A stretch of 64,000 bases of DNA from an uncultured Christensenella sp. (GCA_910577815.1 CAJTNO010000001.1:420754-484753), one strand, 5' to 3'. Shown: positions 17,936 through 26,694, numbered from the stretch's first letter. Notes: generated by a model not told the origin, from the letters alone. Program-made: numbers and translations.

Positions 17936-20704
17936 ATGAAGAGAAAATCAGTATTTTCTATCGTATTGGCAGTGGTAGCGCTTATGCTGTGCGTTGCAAC
18001 TCTGGTTGCTTGCAACGACGACCAAACCGAAACCGTTAAATATACCATTACCTTTGACGACGGCTCGGAGCCTGCTAAAACCGTGACTTTGGAGGAAGGT
18101 AAGAGCTTGACTGCGGAGCAGCTTCCTACCGCGAAAACCGTGGAAGGCAAAGTGTTTGTTGGCTGGTACATAGGCGAAACAAAGGTGGAGGCGGGCTATA
18201 CTCCTACCGAGGACGTTACCGCTACGGCTAAATATGCTTCCGCTAAGGTGACTGTCAGCTTTATGGACGGCGAAACGGTGATTAAAACCGTTGAGATTGA
18301 TTACGGCACGGCTATCGCGGCAGATAAGCTCCCCGAGGATTTAAGCAAGACGGACTATAAGTTTACGGGTTGGTTTGACGGCGCAACAAAATTCAATGCC
18401 GAAATGACCTTTAACGAGGATAAAACCTTTGTGGCTTGCTTTGTGGGTGCGCAGGATTATTCCGGACTTTGGGTAGACGAGGACAAAAAGACGGTAGTTT
18501 TCTTTGACGAGAATTATTTGTTTGTCGGCACGGATTATTGCGATATGAGCAAGCTAACTTTTGACGCCGATACGGGCGAGATGAAATATCCAAAGCCGAG
18601 TTTTGGCAACGGCTGGACTTTAGCTATCGAGGGTAATCAGCTTAAGGTCACTAAGATAGCGAGCGACGGCAATGTGGAATATTCCGCAGTGAAACAGACG
18701 GAAGCGTCTGAACTTAGCGGCACTTATGTTAAAAATGCAAGCGGCAGAATGGTCGTAAGCTATTCCGGTTATGCGCTTATAATATCTTCATACGATGTGC
18801 CTGAATATCAGTATGTGAGGTTGACTAAGGACGGTGCCGACATAGTGCTTACCTGCGTCGATGGCAACAATACCATTACCGCTCCCGTAACGGTCGGCGA
18901 CGGCTATTTGAATATAGGCGGTAATGATGTAAACGGCGTTTGGATGAAGAATTCAAGGTTTGAGTTCCAAATTTCAGGGGGGGGCAGAACCATCTATAAG
19001 CATACCGTTGACGGTGAGTTTGTTTATGCTCTTGAAAATTCCGACGGGCAGGTCGAAATCATTACGCTTGACAAGGAGCTTAAAAAGAACGACGGCGATA
19101 TTCTTACTGTTACTCTTGCTGATAAGTCTGAAATGATTATAAAGATTATAGAGGACAATTCAGGCTATTATTCAACCTATACTTTTGCTATAGCGGACTC
19201 CGCTATCGGCACATATGTTGCGACCTCCGACGAGGGCGGTACGCCCGTTACTCAAACGCTCAGGTTTGACGGCTTCGGCAAGGTTGAAGTTACAAGCTCG
19301 GGCGACGGACCTAATGAAACCTGCAATTACTATTTTAACAGCGCGGATATCCTGGTTGTTAAAGGCAATTTCGGTTCTTTCGGAGCGGTTCTTAAGGGCG
19401 AAACCTTTGACAAATTGTTGTCCGATAATTTTGAAGGCTCTTATAAAAACTTTACTGCCGGCGGTTCTATAATCAAGCTTGACGGCTTTGGTCAGATTGC
19501 CGCAATAAAAAATTCGTCAACTGTCAAGGTCGGTACTTATACGGTGAATAAAAATGACAATACAATAACCGTAACGGGTATTGTATCAAACGGATTTGCA
19601 GACGGAACTTACGACTTTATATTTGACAATGCCACCGCGCATATAAACGGAACGTACTGGTGTAAGGAGGATAACAGCGAGGACAAACTTAATAAACTCA
19701 TAGGCAGTTGGATTAGCGGAGATAAAACGCTGAAAATCGATTCGTTTATGGGGACTATAGAAATTACTATCGACGGCGAGAAATATTCTCCTGTTTTGGT
19801 GCTGAAATATGACCGTTCGGTTTTAAAATTTACTGCGGGAAATACAGTCTATACTGTGACTATCGGTGAAAATTCTACCGTTAAGCTTACCTGGGACGGC
19901 GGCGAAAGCATATATACTGCCGCTCCTACCGTTGGCGAGGAATTTTTCGGCACTTGGACAAATGATAACGATACTATGAAGGTTGTTATCGATGAAGAAA
20001 CAATTAAAGTTGACTTCAACGAGACTTCGGACGAGCTTGTAGACGCTACGCTTGTTGCGGCAGATTCGCAAGGTATAACGATTACCGTTGGCGGTCTTAC
20101 TTATGTCCTTACATTGGAAAACGGCGAGATAAACGTTACCGAAGCAGGCAACTCTGTTGCTACATTGCAAAAGCCGATTATTACAAATGATAGATTTATC
20201 GGAAGCTGGAAGGCAGAGGAGGCGTCTAAGGAACTTAATCTTGTTATTACAGCAAAATCTGTTACATTGAATGAGCAACAAGCTACAAATGTAGTACAGA
20301 ACTATAGCAGCATCAGCTTTACTGTTAATGGGACTGATTATACCTTCTGGGTATTCACTTCAAGCGCGGAGTTGGACTATGACGGATTGGAAATTGTAAT
20401 GGTTGATGCTAATGCGGGCGGAGGGGAGGAACCCGGCGACGCAATTATTACAAATACTGAGTTATATGGTACTTGGACTTGGAATGATTCCGGAATGACA
20501 CCTGCTGAGGGAACTTTAGTAATATCTGCTAACAGCATTACCTTCAATGGAGTAGAAGTTGCAAATCTGACATATGAAGATGACGTAATTTCATTTGAAT
20601 ATGATGGAAACAAATACTTAATATACAGACAATACTCGTTTAGTCCGTATAGATTAGAGTTGAGTGGCGGTACTTATCCGTTTGCAAATTTGACAAAACA
20701 ATAA
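17936..20704 (+). CDS. Large repeat lipoprotein with InlB-type repeats and recurring beta-sandwich-like units
   Basis: A 922-residue predicted surface lipoprotein; the signal peptide ends in LVAC with Cys26. Two InlB B-type repeats occupy about residues 30-160 (GWYIGETKVEAGYTPTEDVTA and GWFDGATKFN). The rest is a series of roughly 70-residue units starting with G-[ST]-[WY] (GLWVDEDKK, GTYVKNASG, GSWISGDKT, GTWTNDNDT, GSWKAEEAS, GTWTWNDSG), each predicted beta-rich. The start is the ATG behind AAGGAGAAG; an upstream frame adds residues before a proper signal peptide. It has its own promoter and terminator. Ligand binding or adhesion is likely, but no enzyme motif is seen. A run of eight G at 18977-18984 lies in frame and is a possible slippage site. 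Confidence 0.85.
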   Translation: MKRKSVFSIVLAVVALMLCVATLVACNDDQTETVKYTITFDDGSEPAKTVTLEEGKSLTAEQLPTAKTVEGKVFVGWYIGETKVEAGYTPTEDVTATAKYASAKVTVSFMDGETVIKTVEIDYGTAIAADKLPEDLSKTDYKFTGWFDGATKFNAEMTFNEDKTFVACFVGAQDYSGLWVDEDKKTVVFFDENYLFVGTDYCDMSKLTFDADTGEMKYPKPSFGNGWTLAIEGNQLKVTKIASDGNVEYSAVKQTEASELSGTYVKNASGRMVVSYSGYALIISSYDVPEYQYVRLTKDGADIVLTCVDGNNTITAPVTVGDGYLNIGGNDVNGVWMKNSRFEFQISGGGRTIYKHTVDGEFVYALENSDGQVEIITLDKELKKNDGDILTVTLADKSEMIIKIIEDNSGYYSTYTFAIADSAIGTYVATSDEGGTPVTQTLRFDGFGKVEVTSSGDGPNETCNYYFNSADILVVKGNFGSFGAVLKGETFDKLLSDNFEGSYKNFTAGGSIIKLDGFGQIAAIKNSSTVKVGTYTVNKNDNTITVTGIVSNGFADGTYDFIFDNATAHINGTYWCKEDNSEDKLNKLIGSWISGDKTLKIDSFMGTIEITIDGEKYSPVLVLKYDRSVLKFTAGNTVYTVTIGENSTVKLTWDGGESIYTAAPTVGEEFFGTWTNDNDTMKVVIDEETIKVDFNETSDELVDATLVAADSQGITITVGGLTYVLTLENGEINVTEAGNSVATLQKPIITNDRFIGSWKAEEASKELNLVITAKSVTLNEQQATNVVQNYSSISFTVNGTDYTFWVFTSSAELDYDGLEIVMVDANAGGGEEPGDAIITNTELYGTWTWNDSGMTPAEGTLVISANSITFNGVEVANLTYEDDVISFEYDGNKYLIYRQYSFSPYRLELSGGTYPFANLTKQ

Positions 20705-20722
20705 TACCAATAGTATTAAAGG

Positions 20723-20754
20723 AAAGCACGCTTTAGGGCGTGCTTTTCATTTTG
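20723..20754 (+). terminator. Terminator after the repeat lipoprotein
   Basis: AAAGCACGC pairs with GCGTGCTTT across a six-base loop, followed by a T-rich tail. Confidence 0.85.
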
Positions 20755-20783
20755 TTGATTTTATGCCGCATTTGTGATAAACT
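20755..20783 (+). promoter_or_regulatory. Promoter of the small membrane protein, placed for a leaderless mRNA
   Basis: TTGATT at 20755-20760 and TAAACT at 20778-20783 with a 17-base spacer. Seven bases past the -10 box is 20790, the A of the start codon, and no ribosome site is seen. Confidence 0.5.
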
Positions 20784-20789
20784 ATATAT

Positions 20790-21062
20790 ATGGCTGAAGA
20801 TAAGAAAAAAGACGATTGGGACAGCGGAATTACCGTTGCTCCTATGACAGGCGACGAGTTGCCGCGATACCGTCGAATGGCATTCCTTAACCGTGCGAAA
20901 CGCCCCTCTAAGGAGGAGCGCCTTAAGCATAAAAATATGTATACTAAAAAGGAACGCCGAGCCATTATCCGTGCGGGTATGCTCGCTATGCTCCCGCAGT
21001 TTCTTGTTATTATAGTATCGTTTGGAATTGTAATTGGATTGTTGTATTTATGGCTCAGTTAA
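20790..21062 (+). CDS. Small basic membrane protein of unknown function
   Basis: A 90-residue protein I do not recognise. Residues 1-60 are hydrophilic and rich in Arg/Lys with a conserved-looking block RRMAFLNRAKRPSKEERL; residues 66-89 form one hydrophobic helix (LPQFLVIIVSFGIVIGLLYLWL), so the bulk would sit in the cytoplasm. There is no Shine-Dalgarno sequence before the ATG, while a promoter is placed so that transcription would start at the ATG. The frame is isolated between a terminator and a foldback element that begins at its stop codon. A small regulatory or membrane-anchoring role is possible but unsupported. Confidence 0.65.
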   Translation: MAEDKKKDDWDSGITVAPMTGDELPRYRRMAFLNRAKRPSKEERLKHKNMYTKKERRAIIRAGMLAMLPQFLVIIVSFGIVIGLLYLWLS

Positions 21063-21135
21063 GTTAAAATCAGCGCGTATCACAACGCAACGCCTACAAG
21101 TAGGCATTGCGCAAGTGATAGCTTGATTTTAACTT
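21061..21135. repeat. Long foldback hairpin at the stop codon of the small membrane protein
   Basis: Twelve-base perfect outer arms (21061-21072 and 21124-21135, AAGTTAAAATCA and its complement) enclose further nested arms (TATCAC/GTGATA, CGCAA/TTGCG, GCCTA/TAGGC) with a CAAG loop. It probably ends transcription or folds in the mRNA 3' end. Confidence 0.75.
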
Positions 21136-21146
21136 TCCTACCGCGC

Positions 21147-21462
21147 AAAAGATTATTGGCTGTTCACTTTTACCGACGTTGTAAACATCTGCTACGCTCC
21201 GCCTAATCTTTTGCTTGGTATTCAAGCGGATAAAACGCGCATAACACACACTTCGTGTGGTTGCACAGTAAGAAGTGTCAAACGGACGAAGTCCGCGCGC
21301 AAAAGATTATTAGCTGTCCACTTTTACCGACATTGTAAACTCTTACTGCGCTCCGCATAATCTTTTGCTTGGTATTCAAGCGGATAAAACGCGCATATCA
21401 CACACTTCGTGTGGTTGCACAGTAAGAAGTGTCAAACGGACGAAGTCCGCGCGCAAAAGACT
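21147..21462. repeat. Two tandem copies of a 154-bp hairpin-rich repeat plus the start of a third
   Basis: Units begin at 21147 and 21301, with a partial third at 21455; AAAAGATTATT marks each full unit. Copies 1 and 2 are nearly identical. Inside each unit an inverted pair (AAAAGATTAT and TAATCTTTTG) flanks about 45 bases, followed by palindromes CACACTTCGTGTG and CGGACGAAGTCCG. No protein is encoded. Related sequence occurs at 36963-37056 and 62031-62090. Confidence 0.85.
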
Positions 21463-21469
21463 AAAATAC

Positions 21470-21508
21470 ACGGGGCTCTGTTGAATAACAGAACCCCGTA
21501 ATTGTTTT
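21470..21508. terminator. Bidirectional terminator facing tldE
   Basis: ACGGGGCTCTGTT pairs with AACAGAACCCCGT with one mismatch; T-rich sequence lies on both sides. It would stop the minus-strand tldD-tldE transcript. Confidence 0.65.
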
Positions 21509-21543
21509 AATAAATTACACTTATTTAATGCACACGAAGTGTG

Positions 21544-22827
21544 TTAAAAGATTTGCATTCCCGATATTTTTATCTTCTCAGGACCTCTGTATGAGCCGAG
21601 AACGGCGCTTTCGCTTGATAGCGTAAGATTGTTGAGTACCTCGCTGAGCTTTCCGCTCATTGCAATACCTGTTACGGGAATTTTCTTTTCGCCGTCAAAG
21701 TAGTAGGCTAGGCGTATTTCTCCGCCGATATAGTCGTTGTATAAATCTACTTGCAGACCGCTTAGATATACGCATTCGAGATGAGGGGAGGCAAGCATTT
21801 CGGAAACAGTCGTTTTTCCGCATTCGACGTCCATACATTGCAACGCGCCCGTAGGCTCTTTGCCGAGATATTGCGCAAAGCGGTTTGTGCCGTAGCCTGC
21901 TATAATCTTTCCGTTTTCTATTATCTTTCTATCATTTAGGGAGGTGCCTTCTCTGTCAAAGAAATTGCTGTAAGCGCTTCCTTCTATTACGCCGCGCATC
22001 GTTATGTTAAGGCTGTCGCCGTTTGGCGAGGTTTGCCATAAATCTCCTTCCTTGTGCAGACTGAAGTTCATATATACGCTTGCGTAATTCGCATCGGAGG
22101 CAATTTCTTCAAAGAAAGTTTTAAGCTCGTATGCGTTGAGTATTACGGGACAATCCAATTTGACTTCGGGCTTGATTGCGTTTGCGCGTGCGCTTACGTC
22201 GTCAAGCCGCGCGGCTATTTCGCGCGTTATTCCGTCCAAATCGAGCGAGCCGAAGGTGTATGTTTCAAACAGTTCTACGGATTCCTCTTTTTCGTCGCAG
22301 GTCGGGATTGCTTCTATACTTGCCGAATATTTGGTCTGAGTTTTATTCACGCCCTTGCTGTTTCGCACCGTGTTTACAGTTTTTGTAACGAATATTTCAA
22401 GCGCGTTTATTCCGCAGCCCTGCCTTGTGCAGGCTTTGCTAACCGCCTCGGCTAGTTCTGCGCCCACTTGCTTTTCATCCTTGCCCGCGATGTTTGACGG
22501 GATTTCCGCGTTTATTGCCATATCGTCGGCAACTACGGAGTAGGGTGCGTCGTAAATCATACGCGCTCTGCTTACGGCTTCCTCGGTTTTTGCGGAAATT
22601 TCTTTTTCGTTCGCGCTTGAGTCAAGACCGAAGCTTGCGTTTCCTTTTTTACCGTCGTGGTCCACGTATACGCTGACCTGCGCTGACGAATGCTCGCTTT
22701 TGCGTACCGTTTCCAAGCTTCCGTGTACGAAAAACAGCTCGTACGAAAATTCGTCGGTTGCAAGCACGCTGTAGTCGCTCGCTTTGCTTTGTTTGAGTAT
22801 TTCAATAATATTTTCTAAGTTTTTCAC
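21544..22827 (-). CDS. tldE: TldE/PmbA-family metalloprotease subunit
   Basis: A 427-residue PmbA/TldE homologue. In the family TldE pairs with TldD to form a protease complex that trims modified peptides and unfolded polypeptides; TldE lacks the zinc motif and shapes the chamber. Seen here: the N-terminal domain with the A.AEEAVSRARMIYDAPYS pattern and the C-terminal domain with FFDREGTSL and the conserved GxNRFAQYLGKEPTGALQ and LSGLQVDLYNDYIGGEIRLAYYF-like blocks. I choose the GTG at 22827, whose GTGA overlaps the tldD stop; the longer frame would read 18 residues back inside tldD. It is translated together with tldD. Confidence 0.9.
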   Translation of the reverse strand: MKNLENIIEILKQSKASDYSVLATDEFSYELFFVHGSLETVRKSEHSSAQVSVYVDHDGKKGNASFGLDSSANEKEISAKTEEAVSRARMIYDAPYSVVADDMAINAEIPSNIAGKDEKQVGAELAEAVSKACTRQGCGINALEIFVTKTVNTVRNSKGVNKTQTKYSASIEAIPTCDEKEESVELFETYTFGSLDLDGITREIAARLDDVSARANAIKPEVKLDCPVILNAYELKTFFEEIASDANYASVYMNFSLHKEGDLWQTSPNGDSLNITMRGVIEGSAYSNFFDREGTSLNDRKIIENGKIIAGYGTNRFAQYLGKEPTGALQCMDVECGKTTVSEMLASPHLECVYLSGLQVDLYNDYIGGEIRLAYYFDGEKKIPVTGIAMSGKLSEVLNNLTLSSESAVLGSYRGPEKIKISGMQIF

Positions 22828-24227
22828 CCTAATTTCACCCTCAACTTTAATGCCGGTCCGCCGTCCGATACGCGCACCCATTCCTTATGTCCTTTGCCGC
22901 ACATTCCCGCGCCTTCCACTACAAAGTCGTCGGATATCATAGATATGGATTTCAGTACGTCGGGTACGTAGCCGCTCATTATTACGGGGGATACGTAGTT
23001 GTCCGTAAGCTTGCCGTCAACTATTTCAATTCCGTACTCCGCCACGCACTGGATTGCCCAGTTTTTGGGGTCCTCCATTCCGTTGTTAGTTTCAAATATC
23101 ATATAGCCGTGCTCGATAGAGGCTATCATATCCTCGAGCTTGTCTGTTCCGCGCTCAAAAAACGTGTTTGTCATTCGCGAGTACGCTTTGCGCGTATGGT
23201 CCTGCCGTCTGCCGTTGCCGGTCGGCTCTGTGCCGAGCTCGCTTGCGCTTATCAGGTCGCTTATTCCCGATACGAGTATTCCGTTCTTTATTATCTGCGT
23301 GTCGTGGGCGAGTACTCCGTCGTCGTCAAAGAAATAGCTTGCTACCGACAGCGTGGAGCCTGCTCCGTCGCGCATATTGCATATGGGTGAGGCTACCTGT
23401 CTGTTCATATAGCTTTTTGCAAGCGCGCGGTCCTTTACGAACATATCCATCTCCACTCCGTGACCGAAAGCCTCGTGCGCGAGCAGTCCCGTTACCGACG
23501 GGTCGGTTATAACGTCGTAAACGCCGGGGATTATGGGCTGTGCGGTAACCAGCTTTTGTGCTTTGTTTACAAGCTTATCCACTTTTTGTGGCATACCCGC
23601 AAGCACCTCGCCGAGCAGGTGCGAGCATTCTCCCTCGCGCGCTCCTACCATTTTATCGCCCTCGCGGTAGTTGACAAGCATAATACCGTTTACCCAGGTG
23701 TATGCCTGCTCGAGCGAGCGGTTTTTGCTTATAAATATCTTGTTTACGTCAAGCGTGCGCAGAATTGCCGAGGCGTTTAGTACGTTTTCGCTTTTGGAAA
23801 TTATAGCGTCCTTTATAGCGGTGCAAGCCTCAAGCAGCTGCGCGTCCGTAAAATCGCCTAAATCGTTTTTGCGTTCGAAGCTCTTTGTCAAAGGCTCGTC
23901 CGCAATGGGACAGGATTTTATCATATCCTTTTTAAGGCTGTCGGCTACGCCGCACTCGCGTATAATCTTTGCCGCAAGTCCGTCGATATCGCCGCTGACG
24001 TCGTCAAGCGAATACTCGAAAAACGCGCGTCCGTCCGTCATCTTTACCGTGAAGCCTTTGTCTGCGTCAGCGTCCGTTTCCACGCGCGAGGTGTTGCGGT
24101 TTACGACAACGGTCTTGGTCGTGACGTCGCTGCCTAAGACGCTTACGTATGCAAACTCTCTGCCGAGCAGCTCGACAAGCCGTTTGCAATCCGCCTTTCG
24201 TGATGCGAGAAATTCTCTGATTGCCAT
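22824..24227 (-). CDS. tldD: TldD-family zinc metalloprotease
   Basis: The catalytic subunit of the TldD/TldE protease, 467 residues. The zinc motif HEAFGHGVE (HExxxH) is present near residue 250, followed by the downstream family block with GRRQDHTRKAYSRMTNTF and a Cys-containing C terminus (GAGMCGKGHKEWVRVSDGGP). It sits upstream of tldE with a 4-base overlap in a two-gene operon. In other bacteria the pair matures ribosomal peptide products or degrades antitoxins; no such substrate gene is visible next to it here. The start ATG has an AAGGAG site upstream. Confidence 0.93.
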   Translation of the reverse strand: MAIREFLASRKADCKRLVELLGREFAYVSVLGSDVTTKTVVVNRNTSRVETDADADKGFTVKMTDGRAFFEYSLDDVSGDIDGLAAKIIRECGVADSLKKDMIKSCPIADEPLTKSFERKNDLGDFTDAQLLEACTAIKDAIISKSENVLNASAILRTLDVNKIFISKNRSLEQAYTWVNGIMLVNYREGDKMVGAREGECSHLLGEVLAGMPQKVDKLVNKAQKLVTAQPIIPGVYDVITDPSVTGLLAHEAFGHGVEMDMFVKDRALAKSYMNRQVASPICNMRDGAGSTLSVASYFFDDDGVLAHDTQIIKNGILVSGISDLISASELGTEPTGNGRRQDHTRKAYSRMTNTFFERGTDKLEDMIASIEHGYMIFETNNGMEDPKNWAIQCVAEYGIEIVDGKLTDNYVSPVIMSGYVPDVLKSISMISDDFVVEGAGMCGKGHKEWVRVSDGGPALKLRVKLG

Positions 24228-24257
24228 TTGGATTTAACTCCTTGCTTTAATGCTTTA

Positions 24258-24286
24258 AGAATAACACCTTTTGATTTTTGTCGCAA
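24258..24286 (-). promoter_or_regulatory. Promoter of tldD-tldE
   Basis: On the minus strand TTGCGA (24281-24286) and TATTCT (24258-24263) are separated by 17 bases. Confidence 0.55.
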
Positions 24287-24357
24287 GGGTTTATCGCGGA
24301 GCTTCGTATTTTAAAGCGGCTTTAATACTGCGTGATTTCTGTTTGTATGTCAATCTC

Positions 24358-24386
24358 TTGCCTTTTTGCGAGTATGGTTATATAAT
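24358..24386 (+). promoter_or_regulatory. Promoter of the M18 aminopeptidase
   Basis: TTGCCT at 24358-24363 and TATAAT at 24381-24386 with a 17-base spacer. It diverges from the tldD promoter. Confidence 0.65.
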
Positions 24387-24417
24387 ATCCTCGCAAATAT
24401 TAAACACGAGGTGCTTT

Positions 24418-25779
24418 ATGGATTTGACCTATAAAAGACAAAACATCTACGCTATTGCCGACGAGGCGGAGCGCAAGCGTATAGCCGAATATTGCGAGGG
24501 CTATAAAAAATTCCTCGACAACGGCAAGACTGAGAGAGAGACTGTTGACGAAACCGTTAAAATGATGGAGGCGGCGGGATATAAGCCCTATACGCTCGGA
24601 GATAAAATCAACAAGGGCGACAAGCTGTATCTTAACAATCGCGGAAAGGCGCTGTTCATTCTCCGCGCAGGAACTGCCGATGTTGCAAAAAACGGAGTTC
24701 GCATTCTCGTTGCCCACGTGGACAGCCCCAGACTCGATTTGAAGCAGGTTCCGCTTTTTGAGAAGTCGGACATCGCATTTTTAAAAACTCACTATTACGG
24801 CGGTATCAAAAAATACCATTGGCTTACAATTCCGCTTGCCTTGCACGGCGTCGTTGTGCTTAAGGACGGTAAAAAAGTAAATATCTGCATCGGCGAGCAG
24901 GAGAGCGACCCTGTGTTTTACATTACCGACCTGCTTCCGCATCTCTCTCAGGAGCTTAATACCAAAACCATTGCGGACGGCTTCCAGGCGGAAAATTTAA
25001 ATCTAATAATCGGCGGTGTCCCCGCGGACGGCGAGGAAAAGGACGCTGTTAAGATAGGTGTGCTCAGATTGTTAAATGAAAAGTACGGCATCATAGAGGA
25101 GGACTTCTTAAGCGCGGAGCTTGAGGCTGTTCCCGCAGTAAAGGCGAAGGACGTCGGTCTCGACCGCGCGTTTGTGGCAAGCTACGGTCACGACGACAGA
25201 GTTTGCGCTTATCCCGAAATTACCGCAACTCTCGAAACGGATACAGAGCAAACCGTACTTACCATTCTCGCAGATAAGGAGGAAATCGGCTCGGAGGGCA
25301 ATACCGGAATGCAGTGCATTCTTATCCGCGATATCCTTGATGAGATTGCAAAGAGCTACGGTGTAAATCCCGCGGTTTTGCGCGAGCATTCTATGTGCCT
25401 GTCCGCTGACGTCACCGCGGGCTATGACCCCGCTTATGCTTCCGCTTTCGAGGAAATGAACGTGGGCTTTGTGGGCAAGGGCGTTACTATGAATAAGTTT
25501 ACGGGCGCGCGCGGCAAATCCGGTTCTAACGACGCGTCTGCCGAATTTATCGGTTATCTGCGCTCCGTGCTTGCAAGGGACGGCGTTATCTGGCAGACGG
25601 GCGAGCTCGGCAGGGTGGACCTCGGCGGCGGCGGAACCGTTGCAAAGTATATTGCCAACAATAATATAGATACGGTTGATATGGGTGTGCCAGTGCTTTC
25701 TATGCACTCTCCTTACGAGCTTGTATCTAAGGCGGACGTGTATTCGGCACATAAGGCGTTTTCCGCTTTTATTAAATAA
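24418..25779 (+). CDS. M18-family metal-dependent aminopeptidase
   Basis: A 453-residue cytoplasmic aminopeptidase of the M18 (aspartyl aminopeptidase, yeast Ape1) type. The metal and catalytic blocks are visible: VAHVDSPRLDLK (first His/Asp), LADKEEIGSEGNTG (catalytic Glu pair), CLSADVTAGYDP (Asp ligand) and VLSMHSPYELVSKADVY (last His). It releases N-terminal residues from peptides, fitting the peptide-import operon earlier in the window. The ATG at 24418 follows GAGGTGC and lies 31 bases past a good -10 box; a frame reaching farther upstream crosses that promoter. It stands alone, with a terminator right after. Confidence 0.93.
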   Translation: MDLTYKRQNIYAIADEAERKRIAEYCEGYKKFLDNGKTERETVDETVKMMEAAGYKPYTLGDKINKGDKLYLNNRGKALFILRAGTADVAKNGVRILVAHVDSPRLDLKQVPLFEKSDIAFLKTHYYGGIKKYHWLTIPLALHGVVVLKDGKKVNICIGEQESDPVFYITDLLPHLSQELNTKTIADGFQAENLNLIIGGVPADGEEKDAVKIGVLRLLNEKYGIIEEDFLSAELEAVPAVKAKDVGLDRAFVASYGHDDRVCAYPEITATLETDTEQTVLTILADKEEIGSEGNTGMQCILIRDILDEIAKSYGVNPAVLREHSMCLSADVTAGYDPAYASAFEEMNVGFVGKGVTMNKFTGARGKSGSNDASAEFIGYLRSVLARDGVIWQTGELGRVDLGGGGTVAKYIANNNIDTVDMGVPVLSMHSPYELVSKADVYSAHKAFSAFIK

Positions 25780-25796
25780 TTCGGTTAAAGCTATAA

Positions 25797-25825
25797 TAAA
25801 AACACCGCTCGGCGGTGTTTTTATT
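25797..25825 (+). terminator. Terminator after the M18 aminopeptidase
   Basis: AAACACCG pairs with CGGTGTTT, followed by a T-rich tail. Confidence 0.9.
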
Positions 25826-25885
25826 ATTCCATTTTAGATTGTATTTAAATAATATAACAATTTTATTATATTGTTTAGTAATGAT

Positions 25886-25912
25886 AAAACCGCCGACATT
25901 GCGGCGGTTTTA
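25886..25912 (-). terminator. Terminator after the NYN-like gene
   Basis: AAAACCGCCG pairs with CGGCGGTTTT across a six-base loop just beyond the stop codon of the minus-strand gene; symmetrical, so it may work both ways. Confidence 0.85.
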
Positions 25913-25929
25913 ATCTAATAATAACTAAA

Positions 25930-26379
25930 TTATTGCGCTGCCTTTTCGTCAGCTTTTTGTGCTTCCTTCTCTTTTTCTTCCTCTTTCTTAGGAGCTTTTA
26001 CTTCGGTCTCCTTTTTTGCGGGCTTGCTGTTTAAAGCGGGAAGTATTTCGAGATGTACGTTCTTCTCGTCCTTCCAGAAGCCGATAAGGTAGTTGAAGCA
26101 GGTGTCTCCCGATACGACAAAGTAGTTCGATGTGGTCTTGTTCTCTTTGATGAGATATCCGAGGTATGTAGAGAGCTGAACGTCCAGTGCGCTTTTGCCG
26201 CCTACTGCTACGTACTTGTAGTCTACCTTTGCGGGAGAGGCCATTATAGCTTTATGTGTTTCAAACGTTAAAGAGTTTGAATTCTTGCTATAAAAAATTA
26301 CTACTTTGTCCTCTTCGTTAAGCTTGTCGATACCTGTTAAATTTTTTGTGTTTTCATAGTCAATCAAATAGGTTGCCAT
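25930..26379 (-). CDS. NYN/PIN-like domain protein with charged tail
   Basis: A 149-residue protein. Residues 1-110 resemble NYN/PIN-like nuclease folds: an early acidic motif LIDYENTKN, an internal SALDVQLSTYLG with a second Asp, and FVVSGDTCFNYL with a third Asp, the usual layout for metal-binding acidic residues in this RNA-processing superfamily. The last 40 residues are a Lys/Glu/Ala-rich low-complexity tail, probably disordered. I start at 26379, where GGAGG precedes the ATG by five bases; two extra residues would need a GTG inside the ribosome site. The gene stands alone with its own promoter and terminator. Nuclease activity is an inference. Confidence 0.8.
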   Translation of the reverse strand: MATYLIDYENTKNLTGIDKLNEEDKVVIFYSKNSNSLTFETHKAIMASPAKVDYKYVAVGGKSALDVQLSTYLGYLIKENKTTSNYFVVSGDTCFNYLIGFWKDEKNVHLEILPALNSKPAKKETEVKAPKKEEEKEKEAQKADEKAAQ

Positions 26380-26407
26380 AAACACCTCCGTTTTTTAATT
26401 ATGATTT

Positions 26408-26436
26408 ATTCTAACATATTCGGAAGTTTGTGTCAA
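26408..26436 (-). promoter_or_regulatory. Strong promoter of the NYN-like gene
   Basis: On the minus strand TTGACA (26431-26436) and TAGAAT (26408-26413) are separated by 17 bases. Confidence 0.75.
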
Positions 26437-26491
26437 TATTAGTAAAAAGCAAAGGAATTTTAATGTTATTTAAGGTAAAGATATGAAATAC

Positions 26492-26520
26492 TTGCAATAT
26501 TCTTATTTTTGTATTATAAT
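26492..26520 (+). promoter_or_regulatory. Promoter of the tRNA-Ser transcription unit
   Basis: TTGCAA at 26492-26497 and TATAAT at 26515-26520 with a 17-base spacer. The start near 26527 lies just before the first tRNA-like unit, so all three units should be on one transcript. Confidence 0.7.
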
Positions 26521-26533
26521 CTCAACAATAAAT

Positions 26534-26614
26534 GGAAACGTATCGAAGTGGTCGAAGTCTAGGCGCACAGCGCCCCGTTACTCCCACTTGGAACAAACTG
26601 ATAACAAAAATAAT
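26534..26614 (+). ncRNA. tRNA-Ser-like unit 1 (5' half of tRNA-Ser fused to a conserved hairpin)
   Basis: The first 21 bases are identical to the 5' end of the tRNA-Ser 161 bases downstream (acceptor strand GGAAACG and D-arm). After that the sequence leaves the tRNA and forms a short hairpin GGCGC-ACA-GCGCC followed by ACTCCCACT. There is no anticodon arm, T-arm or 3' acceptor strand, so it cannot be a working tRNA. Confidence 0.6.
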
Positions 26615-26694
26615 GGAAACGTATCGAAGTGGTCGTTTGACAAGACGCACAGCGTCTCGTCACTCCCACTCGGGACCAACCAACATCAACAAAT
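26615..26694 (+). ncRNA. tRNA-Ser-like unit 2
   Basis: A second 80-base unit with the same first 21 bases and the same downstream plan. Its hairpin is GACGC-ACA-GCGTC: relative to unit 1, both sides of one base pair changed together (G-C to A-T), keeping the stem. ACTCCCACT is conserved too. Together with unit 1 it forms a leader to the tRNA. Confidence 0.6.

Noticed and set aside
21147..21462. CRISPR array
   Set aside because: The repeats are 154-bp direct copies without short repeat-spacer structure, and no cas gene is present. The palindromes at 39471-39840 fail for the same reason.
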